DNA from: Alphaproteobacteria bacterium
GTDB taxonomy: Bacteria > Pseudomonadota > Alphaproteobacteria > Rhodobacterales > Rhodobacteraceae
NCBI GenBank assembly: GCA_030424865.1
Contig: JAUHVR010000005.1
Span: forward strand, 62,001-126,000
Reading direction: 5' to 3'
Length of the DNA: 64,000 nt
The position numbers were made by a program, and so were the translations under genes. Below, piece after piece: positions 27,661-36,363 of the stretch (position 1 is the stretch's first letter; every line of letters starts with the position of its first letter). Under the pieces are notes generated by a model. That model saw nothing but the letters and a program-made list of their open reading frames with translations. It was not told where the DNA came from and made no database searches.

Positions 27661-28935
27661 TTACCCGATCTGACGCAACTCGGCCGTCAGGGGAATGTCG
27701 GGATGGGCGGCGTTTTCGACGATATCGAGCACGGGCCGCCCACCATCCAGCCGCCATTGCCCACCGACAAGCGGCGTCTTCGAGATGTTCGGCACCGGTC
27801 CGGACTGGAAATCCACGCGGCCAACGACGCTGTCGTACGACGTCGTGCGGATCGCTGCGGCGTTTGCATCCGGGTCGGTCGGGTCCTCGGTCCGTTTCAG
27901 CGCATCCAGCGCGATCTCGAAGAGCGAATGCTTGAACCCCAGCGGCATGGTCCAGGGCCGGCCGGTTGCGCCTTCGTATTCGGCGGCCAGCTCAGCTGAT
28001 GTCTGCCCGGTCAGGCCCGAGTTGAACGGGTGGTGCGGCGACCACCAAACCTCGACCGACAGCCCGTCGGCGCGGTCGCCCAGCGCGGCCATGGCCTGCG
28101 GAAACTCGGATGCCTTGGCGACGTTGACAACCTTGGGCGCAAAGCCCTGTTGCGCAGCCTGGGTCCAGAAGGTGGTGAAATCGGGCGGGATCACCACGCC
28201 GGTCACGATCTCGACCCCGGCCGACTTGAACGCCGAAATCTGGGCGGAAAAATCATCGGTCATCGACTGGAACCGCCCGGTGTCGACCAGATCATAGCCG
28301 CGCTGCGCCATGGCACCGGGAAAGCCCAGCTCGGGGTGACCCCAGGCGTTGCCATCCGGATCATTGGGCCAAAGCGCCCCGACCACCTTGTTGGTGGCCA
28401 CCCCGTCCCAAAGTCCGGTGAAGACCGAGATGATGTCCTCGAGCCCCCAGAAGAAATGGAAGGTGTAGTCGAAACCGGTCGCAGGATCGCCCTGCCTGCC
28501 AAAGAAATGCGGCTGCCAGGGGGTATCGTTGGTGATGCAGGGCACCCCGTTCAACTCGGCCTGGTCTGCCACCGGGTTGGTCGTGTCGGGCGTCGAGGTG
28601 GCCAGCAGGATGTCGACCTCGTCATCAAAGATCAGCTCTTGCGCCACGGAAGAGGCGCGGTTGGAACTGGATTGGCTGTCCTTCACGATGATCTCTATCG
28701 GATGGCGGGTGCCATTGATCATCACCCCCTCGCCAACGCTGCGCTTGACCTGGTCCAGCACAAAGTTGTCTGGTTCGGCAAAGATCGCCAGCGGGCCGGT
28801 CTGGGGTGTCACGAAACCCAGCTTGATCGGCCGCGCCCGGGCCAGTGCAGGTGTTGCCAGCGCCCCCGAGGCAGCGCTCGCCGCAAGCCCTTTCAAGATC
28901 GTACGACGTGACGGTGTCCAAGGTGATTTGGTCAT
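27661..28935 (-). CDS. ABC importer periplasmic substrate-binding protein, Tat-exported
   Basis: The protein has 424 aa in the Peripla_BP_6 (Leu/Ile/Val-binding) family. The N-terminus carries a twin-arginine signal (SRRTILKGLAA, then an Ala-rich h-region and ALARA cleavage site). The mature part begins PIKLGFVTPQTGPLA. The start at 28935 follows the family; a longer frame begins in the promoter region. Tat export suggests folding before export. It is the first gene of a five-gene importer operon with an AcoR-like regulator at its end. The ligand is unknown; relatives bind amino acids, amides or aromatic acids. Confidence 0.9.
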   Translation of the reverse strand: MTKSPWTPSRRTILKGLAASAASGALATPALARARPIKLGFVTPQTGPLAIFAEPDNFVLDQVKRSVGEGVMINGTRHPIEIIVKDSQSSSNRASSVAQELIFDDEVDILLATSTPDTTNPVADQAELNGVPCITNDTPWQPHFFGRQGDPATGFDYTFHFFWGLEDIISVFTGLWDGVATNKVVGALWPNDPDGNAWGHPELGFPGAMAQRGYDLVDTGRFQSMTDDFSAQISAFKSAGVEIVTGVVIPPDFTTFWTQAAQQGFAPKVVNVAKASEFPQAMAALGDRADGLSVEVWWSPHHPFNSGLTGQTSAELAAEYEGATGRPWTMPLGFKHSLFEIALDALKRTEDPTDPDANAAAIRTTSYDSVVGRVDFQSGPVPNISKTPLVGGQWRLDGGRPVLDIVENAAHPDIPLTAELRQIG

Positions 28936-28987
28936 GGTGTCCTCCCTCTGGAATTCGGGAAAGGCTACCAAGCCCCGCACATACCTA

Positions 28988-29015
28988 GCGATATCGCGCC
29001 GAGTATGATGCGATA
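28988..29015. promoter_or_regulatory. Candidate operator upstream of the binding-protein gene
   Basis: A perfect palindrome GCGATATCGC lies at 28988-28997. Its half GCGATA recurs at 29010-29015, giving TATCGC and GCGATA in opposite orientation with 16 bp between them. It lies about 55 bp upstream of the substrate-binding-protein start. The regulator is not known. Confidence 0.35.
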
Positions 29016-29084
29016 CCGGAACCGGGCTGTCGACGGGGCAGGCAGCTGTGGGACGTCGGGTGGCCCATCGCGTCAGATGTCGAC

Positions 29085-29100
29085 CTTACGAAATTGTAAG
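29085..29100 (+). promoter_or_regulatory. Candidate response-regulator box upstream of the PepSY gene
   Basis: CTTACGAAATTGTAAG is the core of a perfect 8-bp inverted repeat with a 6-bp spacer (29082-29103), about 90 bp before the PepSY start. A copy with 13 of 16 identical bases lies at 31574-31589, before the small membrane protein gene. The two flank an OmpR-type two-component pair, so autoregulation is likely. Confidence 0.65.
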
Positions 29101-29192
29101 GTCCATGTCCGGCAACTGTGAGATTGGCGCTCCAAATTCTGTTTCATCGAGAGGCACAGAGGCCTTTCCCAACCCAGAAACGGAGATACGAC

Positions 29193-29546
29193 ATGAACAC
29201 GAAACTTATCGCAGGCGGCGCACTTTCCGGTTTGATCCTGGTCGGCGGCTGGTCGACCATGGTCACGGCCCAATCCGCGGCCGAAGCAACCGGCTTGACC
29301 GAAGAACAGGTGATCGCGATCGCCCTTGCCGAAGTCCCGGGAGAGGTGCAAGAGGTCGAGCTGGAAACCCGCCGCGGGGCCCAGATCTACGAAATCGAAG
29401 TCCTGGCCGAAGACGGCAGCGAGATGGAAGTCAAGATCGCCGCCGACTCCGGAGAGGTCCTGAAGGTCGAAGCCGAAGGCGAAGACTGCAAGAAAGGCGA
29501 CCGCAAGCGCGACCGGGACGACGAGGACGACGGCGAGGACGCCTGA
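29193..29546 (+). CDS. Exported PepSY-domain protein
   Basis: The protein has 117 aa. A signal peptide (KLIAGGALSGLILVGG...TAQS) is followed by one PepSY domain: LTEEQVIAIALAEVPG, then VQEVELETRRGAQIYEIEV and the strand ending DSGEVLKVEAEGED. It ends in a highly charged tail of lysine, arginine and aspartate. PepSY proteins act in the periplasm, often next to two-component systems sensing metals or envelope stress, as here. The start at 29193 has ACGGAGA upstream. A palindrome about 90 bp upstream probably binds the neighbouring response regulator. Confidence 0.88.
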   Translation: MNTKLIAGGALSGLILVGGWSTMVTAQSAAEATGLTEEQVIAIALAEVPGEVQEVELETRRGAQIYEIEVLAEDGSEMEVKIAADSGEVLKVEAEGEDCKKGDRKRDRDDEDDGEDA

Positions 29547-29637
29547 TCGAACCGAATTCCCTATTCATAACAACTCCTGTAGGCTGCCGGGAACGGCAGC
29601 CTCTGCCCGTTTATCCGTCAAAGCATGAGGGACAGCG

Positions 29638-30321
29638 ATGCGGATTCTGCTACTGGAAGACGACCAAAAGCTTGGGGACTGGATCGCATCCGGCCTGCGC
29701 GAAGAAGGGCATGTCGTCGACCATTTTGCCGACGGAAAGGACGCGTTGATCGCGGCCATGGGTCAGGCCTTTGATCTGCTGATCCTTGACAGGATGGTGC
29801 CGGGTCTGGACGGGTTGACCGTTCTGAAAACGCTGCGCGCCTCGAAGAACACCACGCCCGCTCTTTTCCTGACAGCCCTTGGCGAAGTCGACGCACGGGT
29901 CGAAGGGTTTGAGGCGGGCGGCGACGACTATCTGACCAAACCCTTTGCCTTTGCCGAACTCTCTGCGCGCGTTGCCGCGCTGGGTCGCCGCCGCGATGGC
30001 GGCGAGGTCCGCGACGCCGAACAGACGGTTCTGCGCTTTGGCGACCTGACGCTTGATCTGCTGTCCCGCCAGTGCGAGCGGCAAGGCGCAGCCATCGAGT
30101 TGATGGCCAAGGAATTCAAGCTCCTGGAATACTTCATGCGCCGCCCCGGGCGCCTGGTGACCCGAACGATGCTGTTGGAACAGGTCTGGGACATGAGCTT
30201 TGATCCGACAACCAGCGTGGTCGAGACCCATATCAGCCGTTTGCGGGCCAAGATCGACAAGCCTTTCGAAACGCAACTTCTGCGCACACGCCGGGGCGAA
30301 GGCTATGTCTTTGGCAAGTAA
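29638..30321 (+). CDS. OmpR-family response regulator
   Basis: The protein has 227 aa. The receiver domain has the acidic pair Glu7/Asp8-Asp9, phospho-acceptor Asp51 (LILDRMVPG) and Lys101 (YLTKPF). A winged-helix DNA-binding domain follows (LMAKEFKLLEYFMRRPGR, VVETHISRLRAKID). It is activated by the kinase whose gene overlaps its 3' end. It most likely binds the CTTAC-N6-GTAAG palindromes before the PepSY gene and after the kinase gene. GAGGGAC precedes the start. Confidence 0.95.
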   Translation: MRILLLEDDQKLGDWIASGLREEGHVVDHFADGKDALIAAMGQAFDLLILDRMVPGLDGLTVLKTLRASKNTTPALFLTALGEVDARVEGFEAGGDDYLTKPFAFAELSARVAALGRRRDGGEVRDAEQTVLRFGDLTLDLLSRQCERQGAAIELMAKEFKLLEYFMRRPGRLVTRTMLLEQVWDMSFDPTTSVVETHISRLRAKIDKPFETQLLRTRRGEGYVFGK

Positions 30322-31588
30322 TTTCTGGCACAGGTTCCGATGGCTGCGCCGCTCGTCCATGTTGCGCCTGTCGCTGCTCTTGTCCTTGATTTTTGCAATC
30401 GGGTTCGCAGTCGCCATCACAGTTGCGCTGATCCTGAGCCAACGCGCCATCGAGCGCCGTATCGATACCTCGCTGGCGGCCCTGGCGGGCGCCGCCGTTC
30501 TGGAGGATGCCCGGGGCGACAGTCCGACGATGATCCTGCGCTCGCCCAGCGATCTGGGTGGCTTGCCCGGGCCGTTCGGGCGCGCCGTGGTACGCGGCGG
30601 TGGCACCGTGGACCTGCGCGACGATTTCCTGCGGTCCGAGCAATGGCGCGTCCTTGTTGCCCGCGACAGCCAGAACGCGCCCGTCATGGTGGCCGTGCCG
30701 CTGGACCGCAGCACACAGGCGCAAGAGTTGATGGCGGGGATACTCTGGGCAACAGCCGCCGTGGTGATTGCCCTGACGCTGGCTTTGGGGGTTGGGACAG
30801 GCTTGCTGGCCCAAAGGCGCCTGGCGCGCATCAACGACACTTTGGGAGAACTGGCCAAAGGCGATCTGAGTGCGCGCACCGGCCACGCGCGGTCACGGGA
30901 TGACCTGGACGATATCGCGCGAAACCTGGACCATTCCGCCGGAGAGCTGGAACGCCTTGTCGCCCAGACCCGCAACCTGAGCGCCAGTATCGCCCATGAC
31001 TTGCGCACGCCGCTTGCACGGCTCAGGGCCCAGCTTGAAATGCTGCCCAAGGGCGAAGGCCGAAGCGATGCACTGGAAGAGATCAACAGGTTGACCGGCA
31101 TTTTTGACACGATCATGCGCGTGGCGCGGATCGAAGCCACGCAGGGTCGCGAAGGGTTCGAAACGGTGCACCTGGGTGACCTGGCCAGCGACATGGCAGA
31201 GACTTTTGGTCCGGTCGTGGAAGATGCCGGAAAAACGCTATTGTTGACGCTGGAACGTCCGGGAACGGTCCATGCGGACCGGCAGATGCTGGTGCAGGCG
31301 CTGGCAAATCTGATCCAGAATGCAATTGTCCACGGCGGTGACCAGATCACCGTTTTGGCCAAAGGTGTCACGCTTGGGGTCGAGGACAACGGCCCGGGTG
31401 TCGATCCCGCGCAATACAGCGAGATCGTCAAACCCATGGTTCGGCTCGATGAATCCCGGACCACCGAGGGCTCTGGTCTGGGCCTGGCCCTGGTGCGGGC
31501 CGTCGCGGATCGGCATGGCGCGACGCTTGAATTGTCGCCAAAACAGCCGCAAGGATTTTGCGCAGTCTTGAACCTTGCAAACTTGTAA
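30305..31588 (+). CDS. Membrane sensor histidine kinase
   Basis: The protein has 427 aa. Two membrane segments (LSLLLSLIFAIGFAVAITVA and ILWATAAVVIALTLALGVG) enclose a periplasmic sensor of about 110 residues. A HAMP domain follows, then the H-box SASIAHDLRTPLARLR, N-box NLIQNAIVHG, G1 VEDNGPGV and G2 GSGLGLALV. The start is taken at 30305, overlapping the regulator stop by 17 bases, because the longer frame lies wholly within the regulator gene. It phosphorylates the response regulator encoded just before it. The signal is unknown. Confidence 0.93.
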   Translation: MSLASNFWHRFRWLRRSSMLRLSLLLSLIFAIGFAVAITVALILSQRAIERRIDTSLAALAGAAVLEDARGDSPTMILRSPSDLGGLPGPFGRAVVRGGGTVDLRDDFLRSEQWRVLVARDSQNAPVMVAVPLDRSTQAQELMAGILWATAAVVIALTLALGVGTGLLAQRRLARINDTLGELAKGDLSARTGHARSRDDLDDIARNLDHSAGELERLVAQTRNLSASIAHDLRTPLARLRAQLEMLPKGEGRSDALEEINRLTGIFDTIMRVARIEATQGREGFETVHLGDLASDMAETFGPVVEDAGKTLLLTLERPGTVHADRQMLVQALANLIQNAIVHGGDQITVLAKGVTLGVEDNGPGVDPAQYSEIVKPMVRLDESRTTEGSGLGLALVRAVADRHGATLELSPKQPQGFCAVLNLANL

Positions 31589-31589
31589 G
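31574..31589 (+). promoter_or_regulatory. Second candidate response-regulator box
   Basis: CTTGCAAACTTGTAAG matches the 29085-29100 box at 13 of 16 positions and overlaps the last codons and stop of the kinase gene. It lies about 75 bp before the small membrane protein start, a normal position for an OmpR-type activator. Confidence 0.55.
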
Positions 31590-31664
31590 ATTGCGGTCAG
31601 GCGCGGGTAAATTCGGCCTTCCATATTCAGATCATCGAAACAACAGATGAACTGGAGAAGACCA

Positions 31665-31871
31665 ATGAAAACCCTGATCAACAAGATGACCTCTGCCGTG
31701 TCCAACGCCGTGCTGTTCGCCGCCGCCATCGTCATGGCCGGGCTGGGTTTCGCCCTTGTTGGGACCCTTGCGCTGTTCGGTGTGCTGGCCCTGGGCGTCG
31801 CACTTCTGGCCGCGCCCTTCGTTGGTCGCCCTGATGTCGCCCCGCAAGACGAAAACGTTCAAACCGCTTGA
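31665..31871 (+). CDS. Small membrane protein of unknown function
   Basis: The product is 68 aa with two hydrophobic stretches (AVLFAAAIVMAGLGFALVG and LALFGVLALGVALLAAPF) separated by a short turn, so it is a likely hairpin in the inner membrane. The start at 31665 is preceded by CTGGAGAAG; ATG 31647 is in frame but has no ribosome site. It sits between the kinase gene and a b-type cytochrome gene and after a probable response-regulator box, so it belongs to that regulon. Confidence 0.7.
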   Translation: MKTLINKMTSAVSNAVLFAAAIVMAGLGFALVGTLALFGVLALGVALLAAPFVGRPDVAPQDENVQTA

Positions 31872-31900
31872 AATCCGGACGTTTTCGAAAGCGCAGACAC

Positions 31901-32401
31901 ATGAGACATCCCGCAAAACCGCATGGCTTCGTCACCAAGGGCATCCACTGGGTGTCCGCGGCTTTGATTGGCTATGGCTATTTCAAGGGGCTCGACAACC
32001 CGTCCCAGCTTGCCGACCCCGCCTTGCTGCAGTTCGAGGTCATCTTTGCCCTGGCCCTGGGTGCCGTCTTTGTCTTTCGCCTGTTCTGGACGCACAAGGT
32101 CGGCGGCAGAACGCGCCTGCCGACGGACGCCCCCAAGTGGGAACACATGGCATCGCGGGCCGTTCATATCGGTCTTTACGCGGCGGTCTTCGGGATCGTC
32201 CTGTCCGGCCTTGGCATCGCGCTCGGCTATTCCGTTCCGGCGGTGGGAGCGCTGACAATGTGGGCCATGATCGGGTTGCACGAGATCACGCTGGCGCTGT
32301 TGCCGATCCTGCTCTTGGCCCATATCGCCGGTGCGCTATGGCACAAGATCATCCGTCGCGATGGCGTCTTGGAAAGCATGACGGGACGCTTGCCGGTTTG
32401 A
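31901..32401 (+). CDS. Cytochrome b561-like membrane protein
   Basis: The protein has 166 aa and four hydrophobic helices. Candidate heme histidines are in GFVTKGIHWVSAAL, RAVHIGLYAAVFG, GLHEITLALLPI and AHIAGALWHKI, the pattern of bacterial cytochrome b561 or Ni/Fe-hydrogenase b-type proteins. It transfers electrons within the inner membrane. ATG 31901 is chosen; a TTG at 31868 overlaps the previous stop and could be used with coupling. PepSY, two-component and cytochrome b genes commonly occur together. Confidence 0.85.
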   Translation: MRHPAKPHGFVTKGIHWVSAALIGYGYFKGLDNPSQLADPALLQFEVIFALALGAVFVFRLFWTHKVGGRTRLPTDAPKWEHMASRAVHIGLYAAVFGIVLSGLGIALGYSVPAVGALTMWAMIGLHEITLALLPILLLAHIAGALWHKIIRRDGVLESMTGRLPV

Positions 32402-32475
32402 GGCGCGCAAACAGTCGCCCTGCCCCTCCCAAAACTTTTACGTCAGACAAATCCGCATCATCCCCCGTGTTCCGA

Positions 32476-32512
32476 AGGCCAGCACAAGCTTTGAAAAAGC
32501 CGGTGCTGGCCT
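32476..32512. terminator. Stem-loop between convergent genes
   Basis: A perfect 10-bp inverted repeat (AGGCCAGCAC and complement) with a 17-nt interior lies between the cytochrome gene and the SPFH gene, which converge here. T-runs are weak on both sides, so it may serve as a bidirectional end or mRNA protector. Confidence 0.5.
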
Positions 32513-32515
32513 GAC

Positions 32516-34078
32516 TTATTTGGGCGGCTTTGCATCCGTCACGCTTTTCAACGTGTCTTCCATGTTCACACCGACGGCGTCGCCGATTTTCTTGAGAGCC
32601 GGCAATTGAACCGCCATGTCCATGATGCTGTCCAATGCCTGCGAGATCGGAGCCTTGGCACCCGCCTCTCCTGCCGACCCGCCAAGGCCGCCGACATGGT
32701 TGATGCTGATCCCGTTGATCTTTTCGGCAGGTTTGACCATCTCGGCGATGATCTTGGGCATCGACTCGAGCCGCGCTTTTTCCAGCTCCATCGCAACGAT
32801 GGCTTCCGAGCGGGCGTTTTCGGCGTTGATGCGGGCCAAGGTCGCCTCGGCCTGCGCCAGTTCGACGGCTTTCAGCGCAAGCGCTTCCTCCTCTTTGGCC
32901 TGACGCCGATCCTTGGCGGTGGACTTGTCGCTTTCGGCGGCGATACGGACACGCGCTGCGGCAGATTCCGCCTCTTGTTCCGCTGACAGCAGGGCCAGCG
33001 CCTTGGTCCGTTCCGCCTGGGCAAGCGCTTCGGCGGTCCGCAGCGCCTCGGCCGCCTTGACGGCTTCGGTTCGTGCGGCATCGGCACTGGCCTGCGCCTT
33101 GCTTTCCTCTTGGGATTTGGCCGCAACCTGGATCAGACGGTCCTGCTCTGCGATCTCCAGCTCTTGTTGGCGCTCGATCTCGGCCTGGCGCAGGGCCTTG
33201 GCGCTTGCGATTTCTTGCGCCTGAATGTCCTGTTCCATCTGTATGCGGGCGCGGGCTTTCAGCCTTTCGGCTTCGGCCTTCTTTGCCGCGATTTCCGACA
33301 TTTGGTTGGCCAGGAGTGTTTCAATCTCTTGCGACTGGGCAATCTCTGCCCGGCGTTGCTCAAGGTCGATCTCAAGCTTTCGCTTTGCGGCCTCCATGCT
33401 GGTTTGGGTCACCGAGACCTCTGAACTGCGTTCGATCTCGGCGCGTTCCTTTCGGGACTTGGCGATGACTTCGGCCAGTTTGCGCATACCCACGGCATTG
33501 AACGCGTTGTTTTCGTCCAAGGCCGAGAACGGGGTCTGATCAAGGCCGATCAACGACACGGAGTCCATTTCCAGCCCGAACTTGGCCAGCGGCTCTGTCA
33601 GTGCTTTCTGCACGTCAGCGACAAAGACCCCACGGTTTTCGTGCAGTTCGTCCATGGTCGCCTTGGCAGCTTCGGCGCGCAGCGCGTCGATGACCATACC
33701 GTCAAGCAAGCCGCGCAGCTCGTCTGCCTTGAACAGGCGCTTGCCAAGCGTTTGTGTCGCACGGCTTACGGCGTCGGCCTCGGGTTTCACGCTGACATAG
33801 ACCTCTGCCCCCACATCAACGCGCAACCGGTCCTGGGTGATCAAGGAGCGTTCGCCCTGGCAATGCACGCTCATGCGGATGGTCTGCATGTTGACCCGGG
33901 CGACTTCGTGAAAATAGGGGATGGCGATGGTTCCACCGTCGATGATGACCTTTCGCCCCCCCACGCCGGTCTTGACCAGTGCGACCTCGTTCGAGGCCCT
34001 TTGATAAAAGGCCGCCGCAAGCACGATGACAACGGCAAGAACGATGAGAAGAAGAATGATCCAGGCTACGACTGACAT
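32516..34078 (-). CDS. SPFH/flotillin-family membrane protein
   Basis: The protein has 520 aa. One N-terminal membrane helix (VAWIILLLIVLAVVIVLAA) precedes an SPFH (band 7) domain to about residue 200 (ALVKTGVGGRKVIIDGG, LRVDVGAEVYVSVKP). A long Ala/Glu/Arg-rich coiled coil runs to about 440, and a glycine-rich tail follows. Flotillins form oligomeric scaffolds in membrane microdomains. The gene starts 12 bp after the SDR gene with GGGAGAAAA, so it could be the last gene of the aldehyde/ABC operon or have its own promoter. It does not belong to that pathway by family. Confidence 0.92.
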   Translation of the reverse strand: MSVVAWIILLLIVLAVVIVLAAAFYQRASNEVALVKTGVGGRKVIIDGGTIAIPYFHEVARVNMQTIRMSVHCQGERSLITQDRLRVDVGAEVYVSVKPEADAVSRATQTLGKRLFKADELRGLLDGMVIDALRAEAAKATMDELHENRGVFVADVQKALTEPLAKFGLEMDSVSLIGLDQTPFSALDENNAFNAVGMRKLAEVIAKSRKERAEIERSSEVSVTQTSMEAAKRKLEIDLEQRRAEIAQSQEIETLLANQMSEIAAKKAEAERLKARARIQMEQDIQAQEIASAKALRQAEIERQQELEIAEQDRLIQVAAKSQEESKAQASADAARTEAVKAAEALRTAEALAQAERTKALALLSAEQEAESAAARVRIAAESDKSTAKDRRQAKEEEALALKAVELAQAEATLARINAENARSEAIVAMELEKARLESMPKIIAEMVKPAEKINGISINHVGGLGGSAGEAGAKAPISQALDSIMDMAVQLPALKKIGDAVGVNMEDTLKSVTDAKPPK

Positions 34079-34090
34079 GAGTTTTCTCCC

Positions 34091-34879
34091 TTAAAGCCCG
34101 TGCATGTCGCACAGGATGTTGGACGACATGCCGCCGTCGGATGGAATGTTGGTGCCGCGGATCCACGCGCTCAGATCGCTGAGCATGAAGGCGATGATGG
34201 GCGCGATGTCCGTGGCTTCACCGGGGCGATCCATGACGCGGGCATCTTCTTCGGCCCGCGCGCCAAGGGTTTCCAGAAAATCGCCCAGGATCGGGGTGGC
34301 GACAGGCCCGGGGCTGACCGAGTTCATGCGGATGCCGCGCTCCCGCCAGGTCCAGCGGTTTTGCATGGTCCAGACAATCAGCGCCTCTTTGGTGAAAAAG
34401 TAGCTGCGCCCGTCCTGGTTGGTGATGTTGTGGGTCGCCATGAAGGCGGGAATGTTTTCCCAGGTCAGACCCTCGCTGGCCTTGATCGCCTCGACCGCAT
34501 TGGGCCAGCCGAAACCGGCGAGCGAGGCAACGTTCACGATGCTGCCGCCGTCATTCATTTTCGGCACAAGGCCAACCGTCAGACGTTTGATCGCCAGCAG
34601 ATTGATGGCCAGAAGCTGCTCGGCCGGTCGCGTCGGTGGAAGGCCCGCGTTGTTGACCAGACCGTCGATGCCGTCCGGCAGCACATCCAGCAAAGCGTCG
34701 ATCGCGCGCGGATCGCTCAGATCAACGCGGTAGAACTCTTCAACGTGATCGAAGCGCTTGTTGACATCGACGCCCAGAACCTCGGCGCCTTGCTGGCTGA
34801 GGATCTTGGCCGTTTCCAGTCCAATGCCCGACGAAGAGCCGGTCACCACGATGCGTTTGTCTTTGAGCAGGTCCTTCAT
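34091..34879 (-). CDS. Short-chain dehydrogenase, coniferyl-alcohol-dehydrogenase-like
   Basis: The protein has 262 aa in the classical SDR fold. The cofactor motif is TGSSSGIG with VDVNKRFD after strand 2, a sign of NAD rather than NADP use. NNAG and the catalytic YFFTK (Tyr-x3-Lys) are present. The long insertion around GFGWPNAVEAIKASEGLTWE and the C-terminal DLSAWIRGTNIPSDGG resemble coniferyl alcohol dehydrogenase. It would oxidise an alcohol to the aldehyde that the adjacent aldehyde dehydrogenase takes further. The start at 34879 has AGAGGAC. The substrate is inferred. Confidence 0.85.
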   Translation of the reverse strand: MKDLLKDKRIVVTGSSSGIGLETAKILSQQGAEVLGVDVNKRFDHVEEFYRVDLSDPRAIDALLDVLPDGIDGLVNNAGLPPTRPAEQLLAINLLAIKRLTVGLVPKMNDGGSIVNVASLAGFGWPNAVEAIKASEGLTWENIPAFMATHNITNQDGRSYFFTKEALIVWTMQNRWTWRERGIRMNSVSPGPVATPILGDFLETLGARAEEDARVMDRPGEATDIAPIIAFMLSDLSAWIRGTNIPSDGGMSSNILCDMHGL

Positions 34880-34887
34880 GACGTCCT

Positions 34888-36360
34888 CTAGAATACAGGC
34901 GGGTAGCCGCGATGACCGCGGTCGAGCGTGATCCAGCGCGTTTCGGTAAAGGTCTCCATCGACCAGCGCCCGCCGTGGCGGCCAACGCCCGAGGATTTTG
35001 ATCCACCAAAGGGCACATGCGGTTCGTCATTCACGCTTGAGCAGTTCACGTGACACATGCCGGTCTCCAGCCGCGCGGCGATGCCAAGCGCGCGGGCCTC
35101 GTTGCGGGTGATCACGCCGGACGACAGGCCATATTCGGTGTCGTTGTTCAGCGCGATTGCTTCGTCGTCGGTGGCGAAAGGCACGACAACCACGACAGGG
35201 CCAAAGGTTTCGTCCTGCCAGACGCTCATCGAGGTGTTCACGTGGGTCAGAATGGTCGGCTGGACAAAGCGCCCCGAAACGCCGCCGCCAAGTTCGACCT
35301 TTGCGCCCTTGGCCACGGCGTCCTGTATCTGCGCCGCAACGCGTTCGACCTGTCGGTCATTGATCAGCGGGCCGATCACGTTGGATTTGTCAGCGGTATC
35401 GCCCATCTTGAGCTTGGCCGCACGCGCCTTCAGACCGGCAAGAAAGTCGTGGTAGACGCTTTCGTGCACCAGAACCTTTTCGACGCTCATGCAGATCTGG
35501 CCCTGATGCATGAAGGCCCCGAAATTCGCGGCCGAGGTGGCGCGCTCCATGTCTGCGTCCTCGAGGACGATCAGACTGTCCTTGCCCCCCAACTCGACGC
35601 AGCATTTTTTCAGATGTGCACCGGCCTTTGCAGCAATGGCGCGGCCAACAGGCGTTGAACCGGTGAAAGAAATGCCCTTGACGACCGGGTTTTCGACCAG
35701 TTCATCGCCCATCTCGGCCACGCGGTCGCGACTTGACGTCACGACGTTGAAGACCCCCGGCGGCACGCCCGCTTCCTCCAGCACTTCGGCAAAGAAGACG
35801 CCGCCGCAATAGGGGGTGTCTTCGGACGGTTTGAGCACAATCGTGTTGCCCGCCGCCATCGGGAAAGCAAAGCCCCGCGAGCTCAGGATGCAGGGCATGT
35901 TCCAGGGCGAGATGACCGAGACAACGCCCATCGGGACACGCTGCGCAGTGGACAGTTTGCCGTGTTCCGAGGGCAGGATCTCGCCCACGCTTTGGTAGCA
36001 CATGGCGGCAGCGGCGCGGAACACCTCGACCGCATAGCCGGCCTCGAACATGCCCTTGCCGAACCAGCCGCCTGCCTCACCCTGATTGGCCACGGCATAG
36101 TCGGTCTGGCGACGTTGCAGCACATCGGCGATCCTGAGCATATAGGCCGCGCGTTCCTGGAACATCAGGCCCGACCAGGCAGGGAAAGCGCGTTGTGCCG
36201 CGTCAATGGCCGCGCGCGCCTCGGCCGCGCCGCCGTCAGGCGCCCTGGCCCAAAGTTCGCCCGTGGACGGGTTCATGTCATCAAAGTGGCCTGCGGGGCT
36301 GACCCACTGGCCACCGATATACATGCCTTTCAAAGTATGGGGTCCGGAATGGTCGAGCAT
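34888..36360 (-). CDS. Aldehyde dehydrogenase, benzaldehyde/vanillin-type
   Basis: The NAD(P)-dependent enzyme has 490 aa. The cofactor site is SPWNMPCILSSRGFAFPMA with GFSF-like ISFTGSTPVGR. The catalytic glutamate is in ELGGKDSLIV and the nucleophilic cysteine in HQGQICMSVEK. The C-terminal PFGGSKSSGVGRHGG is typical of aromatic aldehyde dehydrogenases. It lies 3 bp after the LivF-type gene and 8 bp before the SDR gene, so all are co-transcribed. Oxidation of an aromatic aldehyde to its acid is the likely step. Confidence 0.92.
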   Translation of the reverse strand: MLDHSGPHTLKGMYIGGQWVSPAGHFDDMNPSTGELWARAPDGGAAEARAAIDAAQRAFPAWSGLMFQERAAYMLRIADVLQRRQTDYAVANQGEAGGWFGKGMFEAGYAVEVFRAAAAMCYQSVGEILPSEHGKLSTAQRVPMGVVSVISPWNMPCILSSRGFAFPMAAGNTIVLKPSEDTPYCGGVFFAEVLEEAGVPPGVFNVVTSSRDRVAEMGDELVENPVVKGISFTGSTPVGRAIAAKAGAHLKKCCVELGGKDSLIVLEDADMERATSAANFGAFMHQGQICMSVEKVLVHESVYHDFLAGLKARAAKLKMGDTADKSNVIGPLINDRQVERVAAQIQDAVAKGAKVELGGGVSGRFVQPTILTHVNTSMSVWQDETFGPVVVVVPFATDDEAIALNNDTEYGLSSGVITRNEARALGIAARLETGMCHVNCSSVNDEPHVPFGGSKSSGVGRHGGRWSMETFTETRWITLDRGHRGYPPVF

Positions 36361-36363
36361 GGT

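Noticed and set aside
31868-31900. A TTG start for the cytochrome b561-like gene overlapping the previous stop.
   Set aside because: It would add eleven charged residues not typical of the family. ATG 31901 gives the normal N-terminus, although coupling from the TTG cannot be excluded.
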